A DNA stretch of 64,000 bases from Confluentibacter flavum (GTDB lineage: Bacteria > Bacteroidota > Bacteroidia > Flavobacteriales > Flavobacteriaceae). Both the position numbers and the translations under genes were made by a program. This document shows positions 38,567 to 48,019 of the stretch, one piece after another (position 1 is the first letter of the stretch; each line of letters opens with the position of its first letter). The notes below the pieces were generated by a model. It ran no database searches. It was not told the origin of the DNA and was given only the letters and a program-made list of their open reading frames with translations. The stretch lies in assembly GCF_002843175.1 (NCBI RefSeq), contig NZ_PJEO01000011.1:124001-188000 (forward strand), written 5' to 3'.

Positions 38567-40960
38567 ATGTTAAAAAACAAAATCAACTGCAGTACATTTT
38601 TCACATTATTAAATATGCTATTGATTGCAAATGTGGCATTTGCACAAATTCAAAATACGAATGTTTTAAATGAACCACCAGACATCAGTAAAGATTTTGA
38701 AGATTATAGAAACACCTATTATTTAGCGGATGAATTATCATCCTTTAATCCTGAAACAGGAAAAGGAATGATCAAGTATTTACGTCATAATATAGCCACC
38801 AGACAGGCCTTTAACAACATGTTAAGTAAACTTGTGCCATCTGAAGCAAATGAGTTCCCAACAACCGAGTATGCTGTATCTCCAGAATTACCTTTTTCAA
38901 TTGAATTTATTTCTGATAGAACTATAAGAATAAAAACAAGCTCTGGCCCTCAATTTAAAAAAGAAGAGCCTTCATTAATGCTTGTAAATGGTATTGCTAA
39001 TGATGCTAGAAATCTTTGGAAATATTCAAAGGTTACGGAAGGTCATAAATACACTAGCAACAAAGGTTCTGTGTTGATAACCGAAAAACCATGGCATGTT
39101 TATATTTATAATGCCAAAGGAAAACTATTAACAAGTACTTTGCATTTAGATGACGTTACAAGCACGTATACACCAGTAACACCTTTTTCATTCGTTAGAA
39201 GAGCGGACGATTATTCACGTAGCATGAATGCCGTATTTTCCATGTCGCCCGAAGAGAAAATATTTGGCTGTGGTGAATCTTTTACGCAGTTTAATAAGCG
39301 TGGGCAAAAAGTGATTCTGTGGACTGATGATGCCAATGGTGTGCAGAACGAAACGATGTACAAACCTATTCCGTTTTACATGAGTAGCCGTGGGTATGGT
39401 GTATTTATGCATCACTCTACGCCTATAACCGTTGATTTTGGGAAATATTTCAATGCGGCAAACTCTATGATGATTGGAGATGATGAAGCTGATTTATTCG
39501 TTTTTATTGGCGAGCCAAAAGATATTCTTGATGAATATACAGATCTTACAGGGAAAGCGGAGATGCCTCCACTTTGGTCGTTTGGGTTTTGGATGAGCCG
39601 AATTACTTATTTTTCAGAAGAAGAAGGGCGAGACATTGCTAAAAATTTAAGAAAACATAAAATCCCTACCGATGTTATTCATTTTGATACAGGTTGGTTT
39701 GAAGTGGATTGGAGAAATAATTATGAATTTTCAAAAAACCGATTCGATAACCCAACAAAAATGATTGCCGACATGAAGGAAGATGGCTTTAATGTTTGCT
39801 TGTGGCAACTTCCTTATTTTACACCTAAAAACACCTTATTTAATGAAATCATCGATAAAGGTTTAGCGGTAAAAGATAAAAAAGGAAATATCCCTTATGA
39901 AGATGCTGTACTGGATTTTACAAATCCTGAAACCGTAAAATGGTATCAAGATAAAATAGCGTCGCTTTTAAAAATGGGTGTGGGCGTTATTAAAGTCGAT
40001 TTTGGCGAAGCAGCACCAGCTACTGGCATTTACAGCAATGGGCGCACAGGATTTCACGAACACAATATGTACCCTTTACGATACAATAAAGCTGTAGCCG
40101 ATATTACCAAAGAAGTTACAGGCAACAGCATTATTTGGGCACGAAGTACGTGGGCTGGTAGCCAACGTTATCCATTGCATTGGGGCGGTGATGCCGCTAC
40201 AACCAATACAGCCATGGCTTCAACTTTAAGAGGAGGCTTGTCATTAGGATTGTCTGGTTTTTCGTTTTGGAGCCATGATGTGGGTGGATTTGTAACAAAA
40301 TCCCCAGAAGATCTATATAGAAGATGGTCGCCTTTCGGAATGCTTACATCACATGTGCGTAGCCATGGTGAGCCTCCAACAGAACCTTGGGAGTATAGCG
40401 ATGAGTTTTTAAAAGGCTTTAGGGATGCCGATAATATGCGTTACAGATTAATGCCCTATATTTACGCACAAGCAAAGCATGCTTCAGAAAATGGATTGCC
40501 AATGTTAAGAGCATTATTTGTGGAATATCCTAACGATCCAGGTGCTTGGTTAATAGACGACCAATATCTTTTTGGTTCGGATATGTTAGTGGCGCCATTG
40601 TTTGAAAATGTTACAGAAAGGAATGTGTATCTGCCAGAAGGCAAATGGATTGATTATCAAACAGGCAACGTTTATGAAAAAGGTTGGCATACTATTAAAG
40701 CTGGAGATATTCCTATTATTGCTTTAATTAAAGATGGTGCCGTGATTCCACATATTAAATTAGCCCAATCAACTAAAGATATGGATTGGAGCAATATAGA
40801 ACTTAAAGTATATGCTGCTGATGCCTCACAGGCCAAGGGCAAATTATTTTTGCCCAATGATTCGCAGCTGCGTGACTTAATTTTAAATAAAAATGGGGCA
40901 AATTTTATACTAGAATCCACTCCCGTTTCAGAAAGAACAAATTTTAAAATAATTAAATAG
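38567..40960 (+). CDS. GH31 alpha-xylosidase
   Basis: The 797-residue secreted enzyme (signal ending NVAFAQIQ) has an N-terminal beta-sandwich (EKIFGCGESFTQFNKRGQKV), the catalytic barrel and C-terminal beta domains. The nucleophile Asp478 sits in IKVDFGEAAP, the signature that separates YicI-type alpha-xylosidases from GH31 alpha-glucosidases. The acid Asp542 is in HWGGDA. The segment GFWMSRITYFSEEEG is also of the alpha-xylosidase type. It removes alpha-1,6-xylose from the non-reducing end of xyloglucan oligosaccharides, the central step before beta-glucosidase trimming. It follows GH39 by 25 bases, and a terminator-like hairpin follows its stop before the GH3 gene. Confidence 0.93.
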   Translation: MLKNKINCSTFFTLLNMLLIANVAFAQIQNTNVLNEPPDISKDFEDYRNTYYLADELSSFNPETGKGMIKYLRHNIATRQAFNNMLSKLVPSEANEFPTTEYAVSPELPFSIEFISDRTIRIKTSSGPQFKKEEPSLMLVNGIANDARNLWKYSKVTEGHKYTSNKGSVLITEKPWHVYIYNAKGKLLTSTLHLDDVTSTYTPVTPFSFVRRADDYSRSMNAVFSMSPEEKIFGCGESFTQFNKRGQKVILWTDDANGVQNETMYKPIPFYMSSRGYGVFMHHSTPITVDFGKYFNAANSMMIGDDEADLFVFIGEPKDILDEYTDLTGKAEMPPLWSFGFWMSRITYFSEEEGRDIAKNLRKHKIPTDVIHFDTGWFEVDWRNNYEFSKNRFDNPTKMIADMKEDGFNVCLWQLPYFTPKNTLFNEIIDKGLAVKDKKGNIPYEDAVLDFTNPETVKWYQDKIASLLKMGVGVIKVDFGEAAPATGIYSNGRTGFHEHNMYPLRYNKAVADITKEVTGNSIIWARSTWAGSQRYPLHWGGDAATTNTAMASTLRGGLSLGLSGFSFWSHDVGGFVTKSPEDLYRRWSPFGMLTSHVRSHGEPPTEPWEYSDEFLKGFRDADNMRYRLMPYIYAQAKHASENGLPMLRALFVEYPNDPGAWLIDDQYLFGSDMLVAPLFENVTERNVYLPEGKWIDYQTGNVYEKGWHTIKAGDIPIIALIKDGAVIPHIKLAQSTKDMDWSNIELKVYAADASQAKGKLFLPNDSQLRDLILNKNGANFILESTPVSERTNFKIIK

Positions 40961-40964
40961 AATA

Positions 40965-40999
40965 AACGCTGGAGTATTTAAAAATTCCAGCGTTTTTTT
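40965..40999 (+). terminator. Terminator-like hairpin between GH31 and GH3
   Basis: AACGCTGGA (40965-40973) pairs with TCCAGCGTT (40986-40994), followed by a run of T. The GH3 start lies 39 bases further on, so read-through or a cryptic promoter is needed for GH3. Confidence 0.85.
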
Positions 41000-41037
41000 A
41001 ACCAACAACCAACTAAATAGATTAAAGACAATTATTT

Positions 41038-43278
41038 ATGAATAAAAATGCTATCATTATATCAACTGCATTGGTATCATTATTAATAATTTCATGTAAA
41101 AATGAAACCAAAACTTCTACAGAAAAAATAGCTGTTGAAACTACTTATGAACCCAAAGAATTTATTCTTTCGAAATTTGAATCGAAAATTGATTCTTTGA
41201 TTGCACAAATGACTCTTGAGGAAAAAAGTGGGATGTTACATGGCAATAGTATGTTTGCTACTGGCGGTGTTGAACGGTTAGGGATTCCAGAACTTAAAAT
41301 GGCGGATGGCCCTTTAGGGGTTAGAGAGGAAATTGCTAGAGACAATTGGGGCTCTGCAGGTTGGGATAACGACTTTGCTACCTATTATCCAGCAGGGGGC
41401 GGGTTATCTGCAACTTGGAATACAGATTTAGCATATCTTTTTGGCAATAGCGTAGGGGAGGAAACACGTGCGAGGGGAAAGGATATGCTGCTTTCTCCAG
41501 CAATCAATATTATAAGAACGCCTCTTGGTGGTAGAACTTATGAATACTTTAGTGAAGATCCTTTTTTAAACAAAAAAACAGCAGTTCCATTTATTGTTGG
41601 ACTACAAAATAATGACGTCATGGCATGTGTAAAGCATTTTGCCGTAAACAATCAAGAAACGAACCGAGGCACTGTAGATGTTATAGCAGATGAGCGAACC
41701 TTACGTGAAATATATTTACCAGCTTACGAAGCAGCTGTTACAGAAGCCAATGCCCATAGTTTGATGGGTGCTTATAATAAGTTTAGAGGTGATTATTTAT
41801 GTGAGAACGATTATATGCTGAACAAAATTTTACGTGACGAATGGGGCTTTAAAGGTGTTGTTGTTTCCGATTGGGCCGCAGTACATTCTACGGTAAAAAC
41901 CTTGCAAAACGGTTTGGATATTGAGATGGGAACGCCAAAACCATTTAACGAATTTTTTCTTGCCGACAAATTAATTGCTGCTGCCAAAGCAGGAGAGATT
42001 TCAGAAGAAGAAATCAATAAACATGTAAAACGCATTCTAACGGTATTGTTTCAGGTAAAAGCAATAGATGGAAAAGACCGTGTGGAAGGCAGTATCGCCA
42101 CCGAGGAACATTATCAAGATGCCTACAAAATAGCATCAGAATCTGTGGTATTGTTAAAAAACGAAAACAATGTATTACCCTTAAAACTGGATGGTATTAA
42201 ATCCATTGCCGTTATTGGTAACAATGCCATGAAGAAGAATGCTTTGGGTGGATTTGGAGCTGGGGTAAAGACCAAAAGAGAGATTACTCCTTTAGAAGGT
42301 CTTAAAAACAGATTACCAAAATCCATTACAATTAACTATGCCGAAGGCTATCTGGAAAGATATTCGAAAAATGAGAATAATAAAAAAACAGAAGTTACTT
42401 TAGATGGCCCTGTAACCGTTGAAGAATTAGATGAAGCTAAGTTGCAAGAAGCGATTGAAGCTGCTAAAAAATCGGATATTACCATCATTTTTGCTGGTTC
42501 AAATCGTGATTATGAAACAGAAGCATCAGACCGCAAGGATTTATCTTTACCATTTGGTCAGAAAGCATTTATTGAAAAAATATTGGCTGTCAACCCTAAT
42601 ACCATCGTTGTTATGATTGCTGGAGCGCCGTTTGATATTGAAGACATCAGTAAAAAAACGTCTGCTCTGGTTTGGAGTTGGTTCAATGGCTCGGAAGGGG
42701 GTAATGCGCTAACCGATGTGCTTTTAGGAAACATAAACCCATCAGGTAAATTACCTTGGACCATGCCAAAAAAACTTGAAGATTCGCCTGCACACACCAC
42801 CAATAGTTTTCCAGGGGATGAATCGGTGACTTATGCAGAAGGCATCTTAGTAGGTTATCGTTGGTTTGATACCAAGAACATAGAACCTTTATATCCTTTT
42901 GGTTACGGACTTTCATACACAAATTTTCAGTTTTCAGATTTAAAAACCGATAAAGATGTTTATAGTAATGATGATACTATTGAAGTGTCTTTCAGTATTA
43001 AAAATATTGGAAAAATGGATGGAAAAGAAGTTGCTCAACTCTATGTTTCAAATCCAAATTCTAAAATTGAAAGAGCAGCCCAAGAACTAAAAGGGTTCAA
43101 AAAAGTATTTGTTAAAAAACAAACTTCTGAAAATGTGACTATTCAACTGCCACTAAAAGAATTGGCCTATTATAATGTAGAGAAAAAACAATGGATGGTG
43201 GAGCCGGGAACTTACAATTTAAAAATAGGGAAATCTTCCAGAGACATAGTTGCTGAAACTACTATAAATATTAAATAA
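41038..43278 (+). CDS. GH3 beta-glucosidase lipoprotein
   Basis: The 746-residue lipoprotein (LLIISCKNETK) has the three-domain GH3 layout. The N-terminal barrel carries KMADGPLGVRE, CVKHFAVNNQETNRGTVD and the nucleophile Asp278 in VVVSDWAAV. The alpha/beta-sandwich domain includes the AGSNRDYETEASDRKDLSLP region that usually supplies the acid/base. A C-terminal fibronectin type III domain (VSFSIKNIGKMDGKEVAQLYV, PGTYNLKIG) completes it. The motif set is that of beta-glucosidases. Within this locus it would split the glucose backbone of xyloglucan oligosaccharides after the GH31 enzyme has removed xylose. It is expressed from the same direction as GH97-GH39-GH31 but lies behind a terminator-like hairpin. 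Confidence 0.94.
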   Translation: MNKNAIIISTALVSLLIISCKNETKTSTEKIAVETTYEPKEFILSKFESKIDSLIAQMTLEEKSGMLHGNSMFATGGVERLGIPELKMADGPLGVREEIARDNWGSAGWDNDFATYYPAGGGLSATWNTDLAYLFGNSVGEETRARGKDMLLSPAINIIRTPLGGRTYEYFSEDPFLNKKTAVPFIVGLQNNDVMACVKHFAVNNQETNRGTVDVIADERTLREIYLPAYEAAVTEANAHSLMGAYNKFRGDYLCENDYMLNKILRDEWGFKGVVVSDWAAVHSTVKTLQNGLDIEMGTPKPFNEFFLADKLIAAAKAGEISEEEINKHVKRILTVLFQVKAIDGKDRVEGSIATEEHYQDAYKIASESVVLLKNENNVLPLKLDGIKSIAVIGNNAMKKNALGGFGAGVKTKREITPLEGLKNRLPKSITINYAEGYLERYSKNENNKKTEVTLDGPVTVEELDEAKLQEAIEAAKKSDITIIFAGSNRDYETEASDRKDLSLPFGQKAFIEKILAVNPNTIVVMIAGAPFDIEDISKKTSALVWSWFNGSEGGNALTDVLLGNINPSGKLPWTMPKKLEDSPAHTTNSFPGDESVTYAEGILVGYRWFDTKNIEPLYPFGYGLSYTNFQFSDLKTDKDVYSNDDTIEVSFSIKNIGKMDGKEVAQLYVSNPNSKIERAAQELKGFKKVFVKKQTSENVTIQLPLKELAYYNVEKKQWMVEPGTYNLKIGKSSRDIVAETTINIK

Positions 43279-43335
43279 GCATTATAGGTATAAGGTAGTA
43301 CAAATAGGATATTTAGTGTGATAAATAATAAACTA

Positions 43336-43494
43336 ATGAAAGGGTTTAAATTTGAATGGTTTAATTCCATTATAGATTTTAAGTATATAAAAAATAATAA
43401 TGTGTTTTTTGGTATAACCACTGCTCTTTACCCTGTGCTGTTGTATCATAAATATCAGTCAATAAATATTGTTAACGATAAAGGGAGTACTTAG
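43336..43494 (+). CDS. Possible small protein, 52 residues, upstream of the second HTCS
   Basis: An ATG-started frame encodes MKGFKFEWFNSIIDFK and continues through VFFGITTALYPVLLYHKY to a TAG. It stays open for 159 bases in very AT-rich DNA and has a normal amino-acid mix with one hydrophobic segment. It ends 48 bases before the HTCS gene. I do not recognise it. It may be a real small protein, a gene fragment, or chance. Confidence 0.25.
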   Translation: MKGFKFEWFNSIIDFKYIKNNNVFFGITTALYPVLLYHKYQSINIVNDKGST

Positions 43495-43542
43495 ATAAAA
43501 ATTAATTAATCTTTTTTATTTAATACTTTCATTTTTCAAAAA

Positions 43543-46500
43543 ATGATCCATAATATGAAAACAAATAAAACACTGTTATATTTCACTATAGTATTTTGGA
43601 TCATTACTTTACAAAATACTATAGGGCAGTCTTCATATATTTTTCGTCATTTAAATACAAATGACGGTCTTTCAAATGCAAGTGTTAAAGCAATTCTTAG
43701 AGATAGCTATGGATTTCTTTGGGTAGGTACTGAATCGGGATTAAATAGATATGATGGCTATGGGTTCAAGGTGTACAATGCGAATTCGAAGATGCCCCAT
43801 TCCTTAGAATCAAATGATGTTATGGGATTACAAGAAGATGGTTTGGGGAATATTTGGGTAGACCTTGGGTTCACTTATATGGTTTACAATAGGGAAAAAG
43901 ATCATTTTATTTCAGAAAAGGAATCTTTTTTTAAAGAGTTAAATATCCAAGCAGTTGATAATAGTAAAATTTATGTTGATAAAAAACAGAATCTATGGGT
44001 TCTAAATAGGGAAAAGGTATTTTGTTATAATATCAAAAAGAAAACGACATCGGGTTTCAATTTAGAAATACCATTAGATGACATTGGTAATGTTAATATA
44101 ACTGATAATGGGGATTCTTTATTTGTTATTAGTCAGTCAGGGGAATTTTGGCAACTAAATGTGAATTCAGGGAAGCAAACTATAATAAAATTACCAAATT
44201 TTATTATGCAAGCTATAAATAAGTATTTCAATAAAATATATGTGGATAGTAACAATGGGTTATGGTTACATTCGAACATGGCTGATGTGGTTTTTTATAG
44301 AAAACATCCAAATAGCGAATGGATGACCATAGAATTAAAATCAGAGATACAAACCGATGGGAACTCAATAACGAGCATTATAGAAAATAGGCCCGGGCAA
44401 ATTTGGATTGTAACAGATCATAAAGGGGTGTTTGTTTATAATAAAGCTAAAGGTTCCATAGAAAATATTATTAGTGATCCATGGGAAAGTAGCACTTTAT
44501 CAAGCAATAGTATAAAGTGTATATACCGAGATAGTAACGAAACTGTATGGATTGGTCACTCAAAAAAGGGACTTTCTTATTATCATGAAAGTTTTAGAAA
44601 TATTATGAATTTCGAACATCCAGAATGCTCTGATATTAGTGTGATAATGGAGGACCATCTTGAAAATATATGGTTGGGAACCGATGGAAATGGATTGTTT
44701 GTAAAAGATAAAAAATTAGGGAATGGCGTAATAAAGCTCCCAATTCCCAATGTAGCTATTGTTTCTATATTAGAAGATAGAGCTAACCGTATTTGGATTG
44801 GCACATTTCAAAAAGGGCTGTATTGCTATGAAAACGGCAAAATGGTACAATATACCACAGGCAACAGCAAATTAAGCAATAACAATATTTGGGATATAGA
44901 GGAAGATAGGTATGGAAATATATGGATAGGAACATTAGGAGGGAAAATTCAATTATTACCTTCTGAATCCTCTAATTTCGATTTTTTATTATCACCTTTT
45001 GAAGAGGACACGGCTGTGCTGGATATGTTTTATGATGGAGGTGACAAAGTATATGCAGGCACGGTCTCTGGACTTTTAGAAATTGATATTACAACCAAAA
45101 AACATGTAATCTATTTTAGTAATATAAACGGTACTCAGCGTTTTTTGCGAGATGCAGTTACAAATGTATATAAGGATAATCGGGACATTTTATGGCTAGG
45201 ACATAACATTGGTTTAACCATATGGGACAAAAAAACAGATAAGATTTATTATTTTAATAAAGCCAAAGGTTTATGTGATGATTCAATAAAAGGCATTGTT
45301 TCAGATAATCTCAACAATATTTGGGTAACAACAAGTAATGGGCTCTCCATATTAACTGCTGATCGAGATTTGGATAATAACCTCAGTATTACAAGTAAAA
45401 ATTATTCGGTTAAAGATGGCCTTATGGATAATTTTTTTAATGCCCATTCCATTAGCAAATTGAAAAATGGAGATATATTATTAGGAAATATAGATGGTTA
45501 TTCCATTTTTAACCCAAACAAAATGGAGGAGAAAAACCGGCCTTTAGCAAAAGTTAAATTTACTGGATTGACTGTTAGCAACCAAAAAATTCAAGTAGAT
45601 TCAATTTACAATGGGCATAAATTGCTCGAACGTCCCATGGAATTGACTTCAGATTTAATCTTTAAATATAATGATAAACTCATCTCTTTGCAGTTCACAA
45701 CAGGGGATTTGTTGAATGCCGATAAAATAAGATATGCTTATCAAATTGAGGGGTTCAACACCGAATGGATTCCAACTCAAGAAAATAAAATAGAATTATC
45801 TACACTGCATCCAGGAGAGTATAAACTATTAATAAAAGCATCTAATAGCGATGGTGTTTGGAACAACGACCCCACCATATTAAATATAAAAGTTACACCA
45901 CCTTTTTATTTTTCTATTTGGGCAATTGTTTTGTATGCATTGGCAACCATTGGCATAATTATTTATTTTATTCTTAGATCAAAAAGGCGGCATCTAATAA
46001 AATTAGAGCAGCATCGTATAAGGATGGATCGCGAAAAAGAAATGCAGGTAAATGAAATGAAATTAAAGTTTTTTACAAATATAAGTCACGATTTACGTAC
46101 TCCGCTTACACTTATTATTACACCATTGCAAGTATTGCTTAATGAAACAATGGAAGAAAATATGAAGAAAAAATTGAGTACCATATATAAAAATGCTCAA
46201 CAATTACTTTCATTAATAAACTCGTTGCTCGATTTCCGTAAATTGGATGTTGGCATAGATACGCTTAATTTAAAACCAGGAGATTTTGTTGATTTTGTTA
46301 GGGATATTTACTTATCCTTTAGTGTGTATGCTAATGAACGCCATATCAACCTTTCTTTATCGAATGAAATAGATAATCTACTAATGCAGTTTGATCGAGA
46401 TAAAATACAAAAAACACTTACCAATTTACTTTCAAATGCATTTAAATATACCTCAGATGGCGGGGCTATCAATATTCATATAGATAGCTATGATGATTAT

Positions 46501-47568
46501 GTTTACGTAAGTGTATCTGATTCAGGCCCTGGCATTAGTGATGAAGATAAAGAACATGTTTTCGAACGGTTTTATCAGGCTCAGCAAAAACAAGATAAAA
46601 CAGGAAGTGGAATAGGTTTGCATATTGCAAATGAATATGTTAACCTACATGGTGGTGCTATTACCTTAACGGATAATATACCGTACGGGTGTGTGTTTAC
46701 CATTAAACTTCCAATCAGGGAAATTAGTCAAACTGAAAACTTATATTCATACAATACATCCGATGAAGACGTTTTAGAAGATGTTGTAAAATTAGACGCT
46801 ATTAATAATAAACCTTTATTGTTATTTGTAGATGACAATAAAGATTTTTGTGGTTTTATGGTAGACAATCTTGAAGATGAGTATTCAGTAATAACCGCTA
46901 ATAATGGGCTAGAAGCCATAGAACAATTAAATAAGCAAGACGTAACTATTGTTATAAGCGATGTCATGATGCCCATAATGAGTGGAACCGAACTTTGTGA
47001 AAAGATAAAAACAAATATTTATTGGTCTCATATTCCAGTAATATTATTGACAGCACGAGCAGCAGAGGAGCATCAAATTGAAGGATTGGAATTAGGTGCA
47101 GATGATTATATTACGAAGCCTTTTAATTTTAATTTGTTAAGGCTCCGCATTCGCAAATTCATTGAATGGACCGAGAGAAGTCATAATATATTTAGCCAAA
47201 AATTAGATGTTGCACCATCAGAAATCACAATCACGTCTTTAGATGAGAAACTTATTGAGAAGGCCATCAAAGTTGTAGAAGATCATATTAGTAATTCCGA
47301 ATTTTCTGTTGAAACATTAGGGATGGCTGTAGGATTAAGTCGAGGACACTTATACAAAAAGTTAATGGTTATTACGGGTAAAGGTCCTTCAGAATTTATT
47401 CGAACAATACGGTTGAAAAGAGGACGTCAGCTACTAGAAAAAAGTCAATTACAAATTTCAGAAATAGCCTATGAAGTCGGTTTCAATTCTCCAAAAAGAT
47501 TTACAAAATACTTTCGAGATGAGTTTGGGGTTTTACCATCTGAATATTTACGTATCCATAAGGAATAA
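43543..47568 (+). CDS. Hybrid two-component system regulator (HTCS) of the second locus
   Basis: The 1341-residue protein is built like the regulator at 25536 but is diverged. It has a signal peptide ending near NTIGQSS, propeller repeats (GLSNASVKAILRDSYGFLWVG, SNNNIWDIEEDRYGNIWIG), a Y_Y_Y domain and a transmembrane helix near residues 788-812. The kinase has His849 in NISHDLRTPL and an ATPase domain with GSGIGLHIA. The receiver has Asp1140 in ISDVMMP, and an AraC-type DNA-binding domain ends the protein (residues about 1240-1340). An in-frame ATG at 43555 is an alternative start. It lies between the exo-enzyme genes and susCD of the xyloglucan-type locus and should control both; I could not identify a shared operator for it. 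Confidence 0.95.
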   Translation: MIHNMKTNKTLLYFTIVFWIITLQNTIGQSSYIFRHLNTNDGLSNASVKAILRDSYGFLWVGTESGLNRYDGYGFKVYNANSKMPHSLESNDVMGLQEDGLGNIWVDLGFTYMVYNREKDHFISEKESFFKELNIQAVDNSKIYVDKKQNLWVLNREKVFCYNIKKKTTSGFNLEIPLDDIGNVNITDNGDSLFVISQSGEFWQLNVNSGKQTIIKLPNFIMQAINKYFNKIYVDSNNGLWLHSNMADVVFYRKHPNSEWMTIELKSEIQTDGNSITSIIENRPGQIWIVTDHKGVFVYNKAKGSIENIISDPWESSTLSSNSIKCIYRDSNETVWIGHSKKGLSYYHESFRNIMNFEHPECSDISVIMEDHLENIWLGTDGNGLFVKDKKLGNGVIKLPIPNVAIVSILEDRANRIWIGTFQKGLYCYENGKMVQYTTGNSKLSNNNIWDIEEDRYGNIWIGTLGGKIQLLPSESSNFDFLLSPFEEDTAVLDMFYDGGDKVYAGTVSGLLEIDITTKKHVIYFSNINGTQRFLRDAVTNVYKDNRDILWLGHNIGLTIWDKKTDKIYYFNKAKGLCDDSIKGIVSDNLNNIWVTTSNGLSILTADRDLDNNLSITSKNYSVKDGLMDNFFNAHSISKLKNGDILLGNIDGYSIFNPNKMEEKNRPLAKVKFTGLTVSNQKIQVDSIYNGHKLLERPMELTSDLIFKYNDKLISLQFTTGDLLNADKIRYAYQIEGFNTEWIPTQENKIELSTLHPGEYKLLIKASNSDGVWNNDPTILNIKVTPPFYFSIWAIVLYALATIGIIIYFILRSKRRHLIKLEQHRIRMDREKEMQVNEMKLKFFTNISHDLRTPLTLIITPLQVLLNETMEENMKKKLSTIYKNAQQLLSLINSLLDFRKLDVGIDTLNLKPGDFVDFVRDIYLSFSVYANERHINLSLSNEIDNLLMQFDRDKIQKTLTNLLSNAFKYTSDGGAINIHIDSYDDYVYVSVSDSGPGISDEDKEHVFERFYQAQQKQDKTGSGIGLHIANEYVNLHGGAITLTDNIPYGCVFTIKLPIREISQTENLYSYNTSDEDVLEDVVKLDAINNKPLLLFVDDNKDFCGFMVDNLEDEYSVITANNGLEAIEQLNKQDVTIVISDVMMPIMSGTELCEKIKTNIYWSHIPVILLTARAAEEHQIEGLELGADDYITKPFNFNLLRLRIRKFIEWTERSHNIFSQKLDVAPSEITITSLDEKLIEKAIKVVEDHISNSEFSVETLGMAVGLSRGHLYKKLMVITGKGPSEFIRTIRLKRGRQLLEKSQLQISEIAYEVGFNSPKRFTKYFRDEFGVLPSEYLRIHKE

Positions 47569-48019
47569 GAATAGTACATAGTCTGTAATTAAACTTATGT
47601 TATTTCTCCACATATAATATCATCTTCCCTTTATTTCCAAATTTTATAATTCCAGAATAAAAAATGTCTTATGCTCAATTCTATTTAATACTTAAATAGA
47701 TGGTTTATCATACAAAATTTTTAATTCTATAAGCAAATACAGCAATTGCAACATTTCAGACTGTTTTCTGATACAAAACGACCATATAGATTTAAGTAAC
47801 TTAATGTAGGTTTACATGCTTAGTTTATTCCTCACAAATGGGAGAATAAGAAAACCCTGCGTTTTATGCATAAAATATTAACAAAATATTAACACGTATA
47901 GAAAAGAACAATAACTAAAAAACACAAAGAATGATTAAATAATTACTAGGATTAAAAAGATTAAAAAAGCATAGCAATTGTATGCTTTAAACCATAACCA
48001 AACTAAAATTAAATTAAAT
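47569..48019 (+). other. 451-base control region upstream of the second SusC gene
   Basis: No gene is seen. Two possible signals are a short palindrome TTAAGTAACTTAA (47792-47804) with TAGTTTAT at 47821-47828 as a possible -7 element, and an inverted repeat close to the SusC start (47966-47988). The 21-base-period operator of the first locus is absent, which agrees with a separate regulator. Confidence 0.45.
47966..47988 (+). repeat. Inverted repeat in the SusC leader
   Basis: AAAGCATA (47966-47973) and TATGCTTT (47981-47988) are perfect complements around GCAATTG. It ends 31 bases before the SusC start and could form an mRNA hairpin near the ribosome-binding region or be a protein-binding site. 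Confidence 0.5.

Noticed and set aside
34391-47790. CCATATAGA shared upstream of GH97 (34394) and the second SusC (47782) as an operator of the second regulator
   Set aside because: The distance to the candidate -7 elements differs between the two places and there is no second half-site, so a chance match in AT-rich DNA is as likely.
47978-48019. TTG-started extension of the second SusC gene
   Set aside because: It would add 14 residues before the signal peptide and overlap an inverted repeat; ATG 48020 gives a normal signal peptide.
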